A stretch of DNA of 64,000 nucleotides from Rhodocytophaga rosea (GTDB lineage: Bacteria; Bacteroidota; Bacteroidia; Cytophagales; 172606-1), in assembly GCF_010119975.1 (NCBI RefSeq), contig NZ_CP048222.1, positions 4,172,501-4,236,500 on the forward strand, written 5' to 3'. Position 1 is the stretch's first letter. Each line of letters opens with the position of its first letter. The notes below the pieces were generated by a model, which saw only the letters and a list, made by a program, of their open reading frames with translations, did no database searches and was not told the DNA's origin. Shown in pieces: positions 16,031 to 25,636 of the stretch. Both the position numbers and the translations under genes were made by a program.

Positions 16031-18612
16031 ATGTCAATAGATAGAATAATTAATACCTCTCTTTGGAGAAATTCACTTGCAGCAAAGCCTAATGACATAC
16101 CTAATGATTTAGTTTCTTTAAAGAAAGATGAGCTTCGATCTTCTTTTATTAAATTTAGAGAGAATACAGCTCAACTTGTTTCCAGAATAGCTGCTCATCT
16201 ACCAGGGCTGACCCAACATGAAATTAGTCATTTAGATGCATTATGGGAAACAGCTAGTTTGATAGCTGGGGATCAATTTCCGTTAAACCCTATTGAAGGA
16301 TTTGTACTAGGTGGTGCAATCTTACTCCACGATTCTGCATTGTGCTTTGAAGCTTATGATAATGGAATTGAAGGTGTTCGGGAAACAACTACTTGGAAAG
16401 ATGCTTATACAGCTTTATTAGACAGCAAAAGAAATATCCTTGATACTGAGTTAAAGGCTGAAGCAGATTTTGCTTCATTACGTCACTTACATGCCAGTCA
16501 AGCTGAAGTCCTTACAGAGAAAAAATGGACTGATCCGGATACACAACAAGCTGTTTATCTTATAGAAAATGCGACTCTACGTAAGCACCTAGGTCCATTG
16601 ATAGGACAGATAGCAGCAAGCCATCATTGGGATATAGAAAAAGTAGCAAATGTTTTGCCTGAACAAGTAAATTCTCTTAGTGGATTTCCCAGAGATTGGA
16701 GAATTGATCCGGTTAAAATAGCCTGCTTACTGAGATGTGCTGATGCTGCTCATATTGATAATGAAAGAGCACCAGATTTTCTACATGCTCTGTTAAAAAG
16801 GAAAGGAATATCTTTCAATCATTGGCAGGCACAAAATAGATTGGCTTGCGTGGATTTAGATCAGTCTGATCCAAACCAAAATACTATTTTGTTTACTTCG
16901 ACAAGAAGCTTTAAAGAATCTGAATCTGAATCCTGGTGGGTTGCATTTGATGCAATAGTTTTAGTTGATAAAGAGATTCGTGCATGTAACGCATTATTAG
17001 AGAACAAAAATAAAAGCTCTTTTCAAGTTAAAAGAGTTAAAGGTGTAGAATCGCCAGAATTAATGGCCAAATTTATTAAGGTGGATGGCTGGACTCCTTG
17101 CACAGCAGAGATTCATGTTGGAAATATTGAGAAATTAATACAAAACTTGGGAGGTGAAAAACTCTATGGTGCTGGTGTAGATATATTGGAAATTACTATA
17201 AGGGAGCTTATACAAAATGCCCGAGATGCGATCAAAGCGAGAGAAGTAATAGAAACATGCTTTAATGGTAAGATAACAGTAAAAATACTTCAGGAAAAAG
17301 AGGAGACTTGGCTAATAGTTGAAGATAATGGGGTAGGTATGACTGAGCGTGTTCTTACTGGACCCTTTCTAGATTTTGGGACTAGCTTTTGGACTTCCTC
17401 ACTTGTTCAAAGTGAATTTCCAGGACTACGATCTTCAAAATTTAAAGCGGTTGGTCAATTTGGTATTGGTTTTTATTCTGTCTTCATGGTTGCAGAAGAA
17501 GTATATGTGACAACAAAGCCCTGGAAAGATGGATCATCAAACGCTCATCAACTCCTATTTAAAAATGGACTTTCACTTCGGCCATTACTCAAAAAAGGTC
17601 CATCTGAAAATTTTAACTCAGCAATATCAACCCAAATAAAACTCAAATTAAAATCGAATGTCTTACCTCATAATTTACAAATTGAAATTAAACTAAATAT
17701 TATAAATGAAGTTAATTTCAATGTCCCTTTTGAAGATTATGTATCTGCAATCTGTGCAGGATTAGATGTATCTGTTTATTTTTCAAATGAAAAAACTGAA
17801 ACTCTAATACATCATAATATAGAAGATAGCGAATTTGATCCTAATGTTTGGTTAAATAGAATCTCTTTTTCAAAGTATAGGAATCCAAATACAGTTTCTA
17901 ATTATATTGATACATATGTTAGCCGGTTACGGCCTATTAAAGAAAATGGGAAAGTATTGGGATTAGCAACCATTTCCACAGAATTTGCTAATGAGCTAAG
18001 ATTTCTAAATATTAGAACAATTGGGGTTTAGCCAGCTCTGTTCATGAACGAGATAATTTATTATTTACTGGTTTCATTGATTATACTCCTAAATCCGCAA
18101 AAAGAGAGGGTGTTAATTATGCAATATCAGAAAATGTGCTGTTAGCTTGGGCGCAAGAACAATTTGATATTTTAATATCATTAGATCTTAATCCTAGGCA
18201 AAGATTTATAGCTGCTTCAGGATTAGCTCAATTTAAAATTGATCCTACACCAATCGCTTATATACCGGTGATAATTGATAGAAAGTCCCAATACTTAACC
18301 TTCGAACAACTTGCTGAAACTGTTAATAAAATAAGTATAGTCATTTTAAAATCTAGTTTTGCAGATATACCTGAATCTCATCATAGTATTTCACATCTTG
18401 ATGGTTATGCTTTAATCAAAACACTTATTGGCAATTTTTTTACTTTAGTAATGAATGGAAATATCCCACAAAATAACAATAGTATTATTGATTGTCTTCA
18501 TCGAGCTATTCTAAAGAAGGGTAAAACACCTATATGGACTTTAAAAAAATCATTCGCTCCATCGCATTTTGGAGGACATATGGATGCCTTAATAGTATCA
18601 GTAGAGAAATAA
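16031..18612 (+). pseudogene. HD-domain plus Hsp90-type (GHKL) ATPase, interrupted by one frameshift
   Basis: The first frame runs 666 codons to a TAG at 18029-18031. The frame one base back continues without stop through 18612 for about 195 codons, reading GLASSVHERDNLLFTGFIDY. Joining them at the GGGG run near 18023-18026 gives a protein of about 860 aa. The N-terminal part looks like an HD phosphohydrolase domain: H67, H100-D101 (ILLHDSAL) and LLRCADAAHID (about 233-243). The middle is an Hsp90/GHKL ATPase: N-box RELIQNARDA (391-400), G1 EDNGVGM (431-437), G2 GQFGIGFYSVF (475-485). HD-plus-Hsp90-like ATPase proteins are known from predicted conflict or defence systems. The locus is AT-rich next to its neighbours and close to an IS, suggesting transfer. 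It is either a recent loss-of-function, a sequencing error in a G run, or much less likely programmed frameshifting. Confidence 0.78.
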
Positions 18613-18625
18613 CCAGTGATACCTA

Positions 18626-19393
18626 CTAAAATCCCTCATCAACACCCAATCCAAACAAGGCAAAGTCATATTTTACTGGGTCTGTGGGGTCAAGCTGGCG
18701 GAGGTTGGCGGTAAGTTCGAGCGCTGTGAGCCAGTCGGTTTGTTTGCGGGTGATGAGATTGAGTTTTCGGGCTACTCTATCTACATGCACATCACAGGGG
18801 CATACCAGTTGCGAAGGCTTAATCCGTTGCCATATGCCAAAATCCACTCCGTTATTGTCTTTTCGTACCATCCAGCGTAGAAACATATTGAGGCGTTTGC
18901 AGGCGGAGTTAAGTGCCGGGGTAGAAATATGCTTTCGGGTACGCTGTGGGGCATATTCCAGACTAAAAAACAAGTTGCGGAAACCGATCAATCCTTTCTC
19001 AATGGTAATATCATCCGGCTGTAAAAATTGAGCAAATCCATCTTCCAGAGATATATACTGGCTGTAATACTCCTTGAAAAAGGCGATAAAATATAAAGCA
19101 TCAATGGCGTTAAACGTGCGGTGTTTAAAGTCTAGAAAACGTTTCAAGTCATTTTCCTGGTGCTGGGTAATAAACTGGTAAGGCGCTCCCTCCATCAGGC
19201 TGATGAGTTCTTTGCACTTATTAATAATGGTCTTGCGCTGCCCCCAGGCCAGTACCGATGCCCACAACCCCATAATCTCTATATCCTGTTTGCTGGTGAA
19301 CAGATGCGGAATACTTACCGGATCGTTGGCAATAAAACTGGGCTGATTATAATGGGCTACTTTTTCGTCGAGAAAATGCTGAAGTGAATGCAA
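18626..19393 (-). CDS. TIGR02757 (DUF2400) family protein
   Basis: 255 aa, usual family length. Recognisable features are YNQPSFIANDPVSIPHLF near the N-terminus, IEIMGLWASVLAWGQRKTII, and the C-terminal SQLVCPCDVHVDRVARKLNL followed by LELTANLRQLDPTDPVKYDF and ALFGLG. The DPVKYDFALFGLG ending is highly typical. Helix-hairpin-helix-like elements suggest a DNA- or nucleic-acid-related role, but the family has no firm function. It ends 13 bp from the convergent HD/GHKL gene. Confidence 0.9.
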   Translation of the reverse strand: MHSLQHFLDEKVAHYNQPSFIANDPVSIPHLFTSKQDIEIMGLWASVLAWGQRKTIINKCKELISLMEGAPYQFITQHQENDLKRFLDFKHRTFNAIDALYFIAFFKEYYSQYISLEDGFAQFLQPDDITIEKGLIGFRNLFFSLEYAPQRTRKHISTPALNSACKRLNMFLRWMVRKDNNGVDFGIWQRIKPSQLVCPCDVHVDRVARKLNLITRKQTDWLTALELTANLRQLDPTDPVKYDFALFGLGVDEGF

Positions 19394-19469
19394 TGGAGTT
19401 TAGTAGATACTGGGCTCAAAACTGAGCAAAATCAGCGGATAAATGAAAGCCTTAGCAATACTTTTATTA

Positions 19470-20478
19470 ACGTGAGATCGGAGATAGTTAAGCGACCATA
19501 GCATTTTGAGCAATCATCCACTGCTGGGGATAAATACTGACAGCCGGTTTTGTAGGATAAAAACAGTAAGCCACCAAAGCGGCCATCCTATGGGCAAAGG
19601 CATTCACCGGCGAGCGATGCCTGCTATGTTCAATGTTGGCTACTTGTTTGTGAAGGGCGATCACCGATGCAATCATGCCCCTTTTTGCCAGATAATCTTT
19701 TTGATAAATGTCCATAGAAGGGGGCTGTTTGCTGTTTTTTCTTGCTTTTGTGATCAATTGTAAGCCTTCCTGTTCAACAAAGGCTTTCTTTTCAGCATTG
19801 ACTATATAGCCTTTATCAGCAAAGATACTACCCTGCAAACCTTTGGTGAGAAAAAACAATACTTTGGGTCTGGTGTCTGAAACCGATGCCTTACTAAAGT
19901 AAAAGCGCAGCAGTTCTCCTTGGTGGTTGAGCAGGATATGGTATTTGAAACCGTAGAACCAGCCTACAGAAGTCTTGCCCCAATCAGCTAAGCCCTTGAA
20001 GGTGCGATGCTGATGCACCCGTTTGGGATGGCAGACTTGCAGAGGGGAAGAATCCATGTAGTAAATGCCTGTGTGGGAAGCCTGCCCACAGCGGCTTTTC
20101 AGCAACAAACTCATAGGCAACATCGCTCTGGGGATGAGTTCTAAAAAACGGTGGTAAGCCACCAGATCGGGAAAATCCCTGCGTAATTGTTTGCTTACCA
20201 TTTGTATATAGTAGCTTTTAAAGGTTTTATAGCCTGAATAGTGATAGTAAATCAGGATGGTCATCACTTCACTCAAGGTTAATTGACAAGGGTAAGGCTT
20301 TGTGTAGTAGCCTTGCTCTTTGAGGAGTTGCAGCAGAAAAAGAGAATTTTGTTTGCAGAATTCATCCACTTCAAAGTATATTTCTGTAAGCATAGCAGCA
20401 AGGCTTAGAGTGATTAACATCTTAAGACAATGCTAATTTACTCTTTCTCTCTGCTATGGCATATCTCCGATCTCACGT
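19470..20478 (-). mobile_element. IS982-family element, complete, with 8-bp target duplication
   Basis: 1,009 bp. Both termini read ACGTGAGATCGGAGATA inward (19470-19486 and the reverse of 20462-20478), a perfect 17-bp inverted repeat. An 8-bp direct repeat TTTTATTA flanks it (19462-19469 and 20479-20486). Length, AC-initial ends and target duplication of 7-9 bp fit IS982. It inserted about 12 bp beyond the stop of the gene at 20491, apparently without breaking a gene. The clean duplication suggests a recent insertion. Confidence 0.9.
19488..20393 (-). CDS. IS982-family transposase
   Basis: 301 aa from the ATG at 20393 (an upstream ATG at 20420 would add nine residues). The start MLTEIYFEVDEFCKQNSLF matches family habit. 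A DDE core follows, with YYMDSSPLQVCHPKRVHQHR (first Asp, and the His/Arg-rich region typical of IS982), SIFADKGYIVNAEKK (second Asp) and NIEHSRHRSPVNAFAHRMAA (Glu). The frame is uninterrupted and the element ends are intact, so it may be active. Confidence 0.92.
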   Translation of the reverse strand: MLTEIYFEVDEFCKQNSLFLLQLLKEQGYYTKPYPCQLTLSEVMTILIYYHYSGYKTFKSYYIQMVSKQLRRDFPDLVAYHRFLELIPRAMLPMSLLLKSRCGQASHTGIYYMDSSPLQVCHPKRVHQHRTFKGLADWGKTSVGWFYGFKYHILLNHQGELLRFYFSKASVSDTRPKVLFFLTKGLQGSIFADKGYIVNAEKKAFVEQEGLQLITKARKNSKQPPSMDIYQKDYLAKRGMIASVIALHKQVANIEHSRHRSPVNAFAHRMAALVAYCFYPTKPAVSIYPQQWMIAQNAMVA

Positions 20479-20490
20479 TTTTATTAATGA

Positions 20491-20937
20491 TTAATTCGAT
20501 AATCTTTTCCTGAATACCAAATCAAAGATTACACCCAAAATAAATATCATAATACTGGCCAATGGACCTGAAAAAATAACACCAAACGCAGTTTGTCCGT
20601 CTCCATAACAACAGTTATTTATCCCTACAATGCTGATAAATAGATAAGTATTAATCAATATATATTGATTGAGACAGAAAAATCTAAATTGTGCTTTGAA
20701 ATTCTCCTTATTTCTAGACTCATACTGGTTAATTTTAATATAATATGCAATGGCGTAAATGATAGAAATCAGGAAAGCCATAATGCCTACCATAAGAATT
20801 GATGATTCACAAGGAATAAATTTTTCTAATATACCTGCTGTTATAGCTCCAGGGAATATTGACCAGGCAGGAAAGATAGGAATCAGAGATAGTAATCCGT
20901 TGATGAAACCGAAGTAGGTGCCTGTACTTCTATTCAT
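20491..20937 (-). CDS. Hypothetical four-helix membrane protein
   Basis: 148 aa, not recognised. Four hydrophobic segments lie at about 12-35, 45-68, 90-108 and 115-140. It contains Gly/Pro-rich turns (IFPAWSIFPGAITAGI) and a loop NNCCYGDGQTA. The next gene in the same direction starts 33 bp upstream. Composition is AT-rich. It survived the nearby IS982 insertion, which landed just after its stop codon. Confidence 0.6.
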   Translation of the reverse strand: MNRSTGTYFGFINGLLSLIPIFPAWSIFPGAITAGILEKFIPCESSILMVGIMAFLISIIYAIAYYIKINQYESRNKENFKAQFRFFCLNQYILINTYLFISIVGINNCCYGDGQTAFGVIFSGPLASIMIFILGVIFDLVFRKRLSN

Positions 20938-20970
20938 TTTTTGTGTTTATACTTAACTGGCAATGGAGAA

Positions 20971-21216
20971 TCAGGAGTGGGCAGAAGTAGAAGGAAGAGT
21001 AGGATCTACTTTCTCCTCATTTTTTACAGAAGTAGGTTTAGCACTAAACAATTGAATGAGCTTAAATAGCAGTTTGGATAAGCCGGAGAACAACAGCAAA
21101 ATACTGGTAAAAAGCAAGGAAAACGTAACCAGAACCGGGTACAGCAATATAAAAAACACATACCATATCTTTTTGGCCAGAGAGTCGGTAGGTTTAGGAA
21201 ATGCTTGATGAGGCAT
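20971..21216 (-). CDS. Small membrane protein
   Basis: 81 aa, not recognised. One or two membrane helices span about 15-60 (IWYVFFILLYPVLVTFSLLF, ILLLFSGLSKLLFKLIQLF) between a short polar N-terminus and a polar tail (KPTSVKNEEKVDPTLPSTS). It lies between a minus-strand terminator and the four-helix membrane protein gene, with which it may be cotranscribed. Function unknown; the codon pattern and clean start support a real gene. Confidence 0.5.
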   Translation of the reverse strand: MPHQAFPKPTDSLAKKIWYVFFILLYPVLVTFSLLFTSILLLFSGLSKLLFKLIQLFSAKPTSVKNEEKVDPTLPSTSAHS

Positions 21217-21232
21217 AATAATTAGATTTAAT

Positions 21233-21264
21233 AAACCCGCAACGTCTTAAAACCTTGCGGGTTT
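21233..21264 (-). terminator. Rho-independent terminator of the LysM gene operon
   Basis: AAACCCGCAA and TTGCGGGTTT form a perfect 10-bp stem with a 12-base loop, 12 bp after the stop of the LysM gene on the minus strand. Confidence 0.75.
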
Positions 21265-21276
21265 GATGAGTATTCA

Positions 21277-22512
21277 CTAAGGCATATAGGACAATTCTAC
21301 CCGGAACCGTTTGTCAAGAGCCGCCAGCCTCTCGTAGGCTTTCTTAGATAATTTTACAATCACCTTGTCATTGGCACCGGTATCCGGCAGTTTGCCTATC
21401 ACTTTAACAAATACACTTAAATCGTTCATTTGGTTTCGTACCTGCATGATTGTTCCAACCGGAGCGGTACGGTGCAAGGCTAAAAACATATCACTGCTGC
21501 CACTTTCAATTACTTCTGCCATACCAGTTTCTACTTTTTTTACATAGCCGCTTGTATTGGCAATGGTATAACTTTCGGGCTTATCTTCTTTTTTAACAGC
21601 CGTTTTCTCTGACGGTCTGGTTTCGGTGGAAGCGACAGGTTCACCAGGTTCTTCGCGGTTAGTTTCCACTTCAGCAGCTTCCGTTTGAGTTTCTGCTTCT
21701 TTTTCTTCGGCTTGTTTGCGTTCTTTCCGGCTCTGTTCTTTCTCCTTAGGTTTTTCGGGTTCTTTTGCCGGCGGCGTTTGTACGGTTTCCTGTCTGGAGG
21801 CTTGGGCTAGGGCTTGTTCTGGTTCTTCCAGCAACAGTTCCTGTCCTAATTTCAGGTTGTCACTGGTGAGGTTATTCCACTTTCTAAGCTTTTCTACCGG
21901 AATATTATATGATCTGGCAATAGAGAACAATCCCTGCTGCGCTTCCACCACATGCACTTTTTTACCAGCTGCATTAGTAGAAGGAGTAGCCGGTTGCACA
22001 CCCGCCGTTTCTTCAACGGCAGTCTCTGTTTTGGCAGTAGTATTTACCTGGGCGCCGGAAACAGTATTCTTATCTTCTCCCACCACTAATTGCTGACCAA
22101 GGCTAATTTCATTGGAAGTGAGGTTATTCCATTTCTTAATGTCTTCCAGTGTTACATTGTATTGGCGTGCGATAGAATAGAGGGTTTGAGAAGCGCCTAC
22201 CGTATGCACTTTTTTGCCAGCATACGATGCTTTGGCTGTATAGGGCACTTTAATAACATCGCCCAATTTTAATCCGCTGCTCAAACTATTTTCTGCCCGG
22301 ATGGCCTCTACATTTGTGTTGTATTTCCGGGAGATAGAACTCAGAGTTTCACCTGCCTCTACTTTATACAATACTAATATTTTGTTTCCTTTCTTTTCTA
22401 CGCCAATAGAATCTGCTGGCATATTACCCGCCATACCTACAGATGGAGCAAAAAATAAGGGAAGAGATAAGAAAGGAAGGGCGTAAAAAAATCTGGGAAA
22501 TTTATAATTCAT
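21277..22512 (-). CDS. LysM-repeat protein with C-terminal double-psi beta-barrel
   Basis: 411 aa from the ATG at 22512 (MNYKFPRFFYALPFLSLPLF, a good signal peptide); a longer frame reading would start 10 codons earlier but lacks that fit. Three LysM domains follow: about 45-90 (YKVEAGETLSSISRKYN), 102-146 (HTVGASQTLYSIARQYNVTL) and 182-226 (HVVEAQQGLFSIARSYNIPV). A Glu/Lys/Thr-rich linker (about 230-315) precedes a C-terminal RlpA-like DPBB domain (about 320-411, ALHRTAPVGTIMQVRN and GANDKVIVKLSKKAYERLAA). LysM binds peptidoglycan; DPBB proteins often process it. The start overlaps the upstream stop by 11 bp, which suggests translational coupling. Confidence 0.88.
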   Translation of the reverse strand: MNYKFPRFFYALPFLSLPLFFAPSVGMAGNMPADSIGVEKKGNKILVLYKVEAGETLSSISRKYNTNVEAIRAENSLSSGLKLGDVIKVPYTAKASYAGKKVHTVGASQTLYSIARQYNVTLEDIKKWNNLTSNEISLGQQLVVGEDKNTVSGAQVNTTAKTETAVEETAGVQPATPSTNAAGKKVHVVEAQQGLFSIARSYNIPVEKLRKWNNLTSDNLKLGQELLLEEPEQALAQASRQETVQTPPAKEPEKPKEKEQSRKERKQAEEKEAETQTEAAEVETNREEPGEPVASTETRPSEKTAVKKEDKPESYTIANTSGYVKKVETGMAEVIESGSSDMFLALHRTAPVGTIMQVRNQMNDLSVFVKVIGKLPDTGANDKVIVKLSKKAYERLAALDKRFRVELSYMP

Positions 22513-23302
22513 AACTGAGTAATTCTTTTTTTTCTCTGACAAAAATCAGGTGATTGTTCATAATACAGAATGTATCTAATCCGGTACCGGAAAGCTGTGT
22601 GGCGATCGATTCATGCAATAAAATACCGGTTTGCCGGTCTATCACTACCAAAAAATTAGACAAGGTATTATGATCGTAAAGATAATAAGAAATAATAAGT
22701 AAATGCTGGTATTCTGCATAATCTACGGCCTTTTCTGCTTTAATTCCCAGCTTTTGGTTCAGGAATGAAACGATAGCCGGGAAGTATTTATTTTCTGAAG
22801 TATAGTGCCTGGGAAAGATAATTTTTGAATCAGCAGAGATTCCGGTTTCATCCAGAGGAGAGTATCTTGCCAAATCTGATGTTTTGCCTGTTTTTAAGTT
22901 AATCAACCGGTATATTTGCCCGTCATTCGTAGATTCGGTGGCTATCACAGCTGATTGTAGTATACTAAATCCTGCATAGTTCAGTTGTGGATGTTGCCAG
23001 ATTATATTTGCCGAACGCACATCCAGTGCTAGTATGCCCTTGGGAACTGGTGTCTGACTATCCGGAAAGGTTTGTAAAAGAAGTATACCTTGCTGTAAAG
23101 CTACGGCACTGATCCACCAGGTTTCTGGCAAGGGCACCGATTCATACAAAAGCTTGTTCTGGTAAATAGCGGCAAAATCCGTTTTCCGCTGGTTGCCATC
23201 CCTGGTTTCTGCTACAATAATTCCGGTTTCTGCTTCTGTTAGCAAGCGCCAGATCTGACCGGAAAAGGAATAAGAAAAGTTGAGACGGAGCTTTTTTGAC
23301 AC
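22502..23302 (-). CDS. DUF4905-like beta-propeller protein
   Basis: 266 aa. No signal peptide is visible, but repeated beta-strand blades are, e.g. GQIWRLLTEAETGIIVAETR, WWISAVALQQGILLLQTF, ILALDVRSANIIWQHPQL, QIYRLINLKTGKTSDL and FLVVIDRQTGILLHES. This fits the Bacteroidota DUF4905 family, whose function is unknown; the name is by recollection of pattern. It overlaps the start of the LysM gene by 11 bp, so the two are translationally coupled. That association suggests an envelope-related job. Confidence 0.65.
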   Translation of the reverse strand: MSKKLRLNFSYSFSGQIWRLLTEAETGIIVAETRDGNQRKTDFAAIYQNKLLYESVPLPETWWISAVALQQGILLLQTFPDSQTPVPKGILALDVRSANIIWQHPQLNYAGFSILQSAVIATESTNDGQIYRLINLKTGKTSDLARYSPLDETGISADSKIIFPRHYTSENKYFPAIVSFLNQKLGIKAEKAVDYAEYQHLLIISYYLYDHNTLSNFLVVIDRQTGILLHESIATQLSGTGLDTFCIMNNHLIFVREKKELLSYEL

Positions 23303-23393
23303 ATGAATTTATCGTAAGTTGAGCTAGCAAATTAGCAGAATTATATACAGAAAAGTACAAATTTTCTGTATCCCACCTCTAAACAGAAATAGC

Positions 23394-24752
23394 ATGCGAC
23401 TATATAAACAATTAGGATTTATTGTATGCTGGGTAAGCAGCCTGTTTGTACCCGCATGGGCACAGCAAAAAGCAGCAACGCAGCCCACCGTGTTTGTGAT
23501 GGAGATCCGCTCGGAAATAGACCCACGAACTTCCCGCTATGTAACCTTAGCTTTAGCTGAAGCCGAAAAAAATAAAGCAGATTATGTTGTGATCGACATG
23601 GATACCTATGGTGGTACGCTCAACGATGCAGATGCTATCCGGTCGAAACTGTTAACCTTTTCAAAGCCAGTTTTTGTATTTATCAATCCGAATGCTGCTT
23701 CTGCTGGTGCCCTGATTTCCATTGCCTGCGACAGCATTTATATGAGCAGTGGTGCCAGTATTGGTGCGGCCACCGTAGTAACCGGCCAGGGAGAAGCTGC
23801 TCCCGACAAATACCAGTCCTATATGCGTTCGCTGATGCGTTCTACAGCTGAAGCCAATGGCCGAAATCCCAGAATTGCTGAAGCGATGGTAGACCAGACA
23901 ATCGAACTGGATAGTATTAAGGAAGATGGCAAAGTAATTACGCTGACAACCTCAGAAGCTATTAAATACGATTTCTGCGATGGCCAGGTAGGCTCCGTAG
24001 AGGAAATTCTGAAGAAAAATAATATTTCTGGATACAAACTCGTCAAATATGAGCTCTCGGCGATTGAGAAGTTTATTGCCCTATTCCTTAACCCGTATAT
24101 CAGTGGTTTATTAATTCTGGCTATTATGGGTGGCATTTATTTTGAACTCCAATCACCCGGCATTGGATTTCCTCTGGTTATCGCCATTATTGCCGCCGTT
24201 CTATATTTTGTGCCTTATTACCTGAATGGACTGGCTGCCAACTGGGAAATTATCGCCTTCATTATTGGACTAGGTTTGCTGGCGGTAGAAATATTTGTAT
24301 TACCAGGATTTGGAATAGCTGGCATCTCCGGATTAGTACTCATTTTCGGTTCTCTCGTACTCATTATGCTGGACAATGACTGGTTTGACTTCTCTAGAAT
24401 TGGTGCTGATTCCGTAAGTAATTCATTAGTTGCTGTTGGTCTGGGCATGACAGGTGCTTTGGTGACTATTATTGTAGGCGGAGCCAGGTTCGTAAAGTCT
24501 AAACGTTTTCAGAAAATTACCCTGCAACATACCCTGGAAAAGGAAGATGGGTATACTTCCAATTTTAACCGCCAGCCGATGATTGGTAAACTGGGAACAG
24601 CTTATACTGTTCTTCGCCCCAGTGGGAAAGTACTGATCGAGGACGTAATTTATGATGCGTTTACCAGAGGTGATTATGTGGAAAAAGGCACCCCCATTGT
24701 AGTTGTTGACCAAACAGGTACATCTATTAAGGTAAAAAAAGTAGGAGAGTAA
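23394..24752 (+). CDS. NfeD-family membrane serine protease
   Basis: 452 aa. After a signal peptide (to about 24, VPAWAQ) comes a ClpP-like serine protease domain (about 35-215) with NPNAASAGALISIACDSIYM, in which the Ser of ASAG is the likely nucleophile, and YMSSGASIGAATVV. Four or five membrane helices follow (about 230-360) and a C-terminal NfeD OB-fold (about 375-452, IGKLGTAYTVLRPSGKVLIE, VDQTGTSIKVKKV). Relatives cleave stomatin-type proteins or act in membrane quality control. It is monocistronic; the stomatin partner is not in the window. Confidence 0.92.
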   Translation: MRLYKQLGFIVCWVSSLFVPAWAQQKAATQPTVFVMEIRSEIDPRTSRYVTLALAEAEKNKADYVVIDMDTYGGTLNDADAIRSKLLTFSKPVFVFINPNAASAGALISIACDSIYMSSGASIGAATVVTGQGEAAPDKYQSYMRSLMRSTAEANGRNPRIAEAMVDQTIELDSIKEDGKVITLTTSEAIKYDFCDGQVGSVEEILKKNNISGYKLVKYELSAIEKFIALFLNPYISGLLILAIMGGIYFELQSPGIGFPLVIAIIAAVLYFVPYYLNGLAANWEIIAFIIGLGLLAVEIFVLPGFGIAGISGLVLIFGSLVLIMLDNDWFDFSRIGADSVSNSLVAVGLGMTGALVTIIVGGARFVKSKRFQKITLQHTLEKEDGYTSNFNRQPMIGKLGTAYTVLRPSGKVLIEDVIYDAFTRGDYVEKGTPIVVVDQTGTSIKVKKVGE

Positions 24753-24876
24753 GTAGCTAATAGTCAATTGTTAAACTATTTAAAGTATTGTTCTCTGCTC
24801 ACAATATGTATACTTTGAAAATAATATGATAAACTTGCCTTCGTTTACGAATGACTATTGATAATTAACACATTCC

Positions 24877-25485
24877 TTGACAGAATTCCTTCAGACAACT
24901 TTTCAATACCTGCAACAAAACTGGCTCGAAGTAAGCGGCGTAATTACCGGTTTTATTTGTGTGTACCTGAATGCCAGGGAAAATATATGGGGATGGCCTA
25001 TGGGCATCATTAGTTGTTTTCTGTATATTTTTATTATGTATCAGGCGCAGTTTTACGCCGATATGTGGCTGCAGGTCGTATATGTGTTTTTGAATGCTTA
25101 TGGGTGGTACGAATGGCTGTATGGCGGTGCTAACAAACAGGCACTTACAGTAAGTCATATTTTACCCAAAGAAATACTCATATTACTGCCTGCCGGAATT
25201 CTGTTAATAGGTGGTGCCTATTATTACTTCGACACACAAACAGATGCTGTTCAACCTTTCTGGGATTCATTTAATACGGCTTTTAGCCTCGTAGCTATTT
25301 ATCTGCAAGCCAAAAAAAGACTGGAAAGCTGGCTGGTCTGGATTACAGTGGATATTATTTACATACCGCTCTTTTACTTCCGTGGACTTTATCCTACAGC
25401 AGGGTTATACCTTGCCTATCTGGTGCTAGCTGCTGTAGGTTATCTCTTGTGGCGAAAAAGCATGTTGAAACAAGTATCTGCTTAA
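24877..25485 (+). CDS. pnuC: Nicotinamide riboside transporter PnuC
   Basis: 202 aa with about seven membrane helices. Family motifs: NWLEVSGVITGFICVYLNAR, ENIWGWPMGIISCFLYIFIM, YADMWLQVVYVFLNAYGWYEW, FWDSFNTAFSLVAIYLQAKK and ESWLVWITVDIIYIPLFYF. The open frame contains no ATG before conserved sequence; the upstream stop is at 24862-24864, so translation probably starts at the TTG at 24877. A nearby ATG would remove the first helix. It imports nicotinamide riboside for NAD synthesis. No partner gene (nadR-like kinase) or riboswitch was seen. Confidence 0.9.
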   Translation: MTEFLQTTFQYLQQNWLEVSGVITGFICVYLNARENIWGWPMGIISCFLYIFIMYQAQFYADMWLQVVYVFLNAYGWYEWLYGGANKQALTVSHILPKEILILLPAGILLIGGAYYYFDTQTDAVQPFWDSFNTAFSLVAIYLQAKKRLESWLVWITVDIIYIPLFYFRGLYPTAGLYLAYLVLAAVGYLLWRKSMLKQVSA

Positions 25486-25636
25486 ACAGTTTATGAGTTC
25501 AATAATTTTACTTCTATATTATAGCCTTTTCCAACTTTTGTCCTCTTACTCTTAGCATCTTTTTAGGTAATCATTACTTAAAACAGCTATAATTTAGTTC
25601 TAGGCTTAAAATCTGTACTCAATCTGGCTAACCTGG

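Noticed and set aside
18136-18612. Independent gene downstream of the HD/GHKL gene
   Set aside because: It is the frame-shifted continuation; the frame is already open upstream from 18016 with protein-like sequence.
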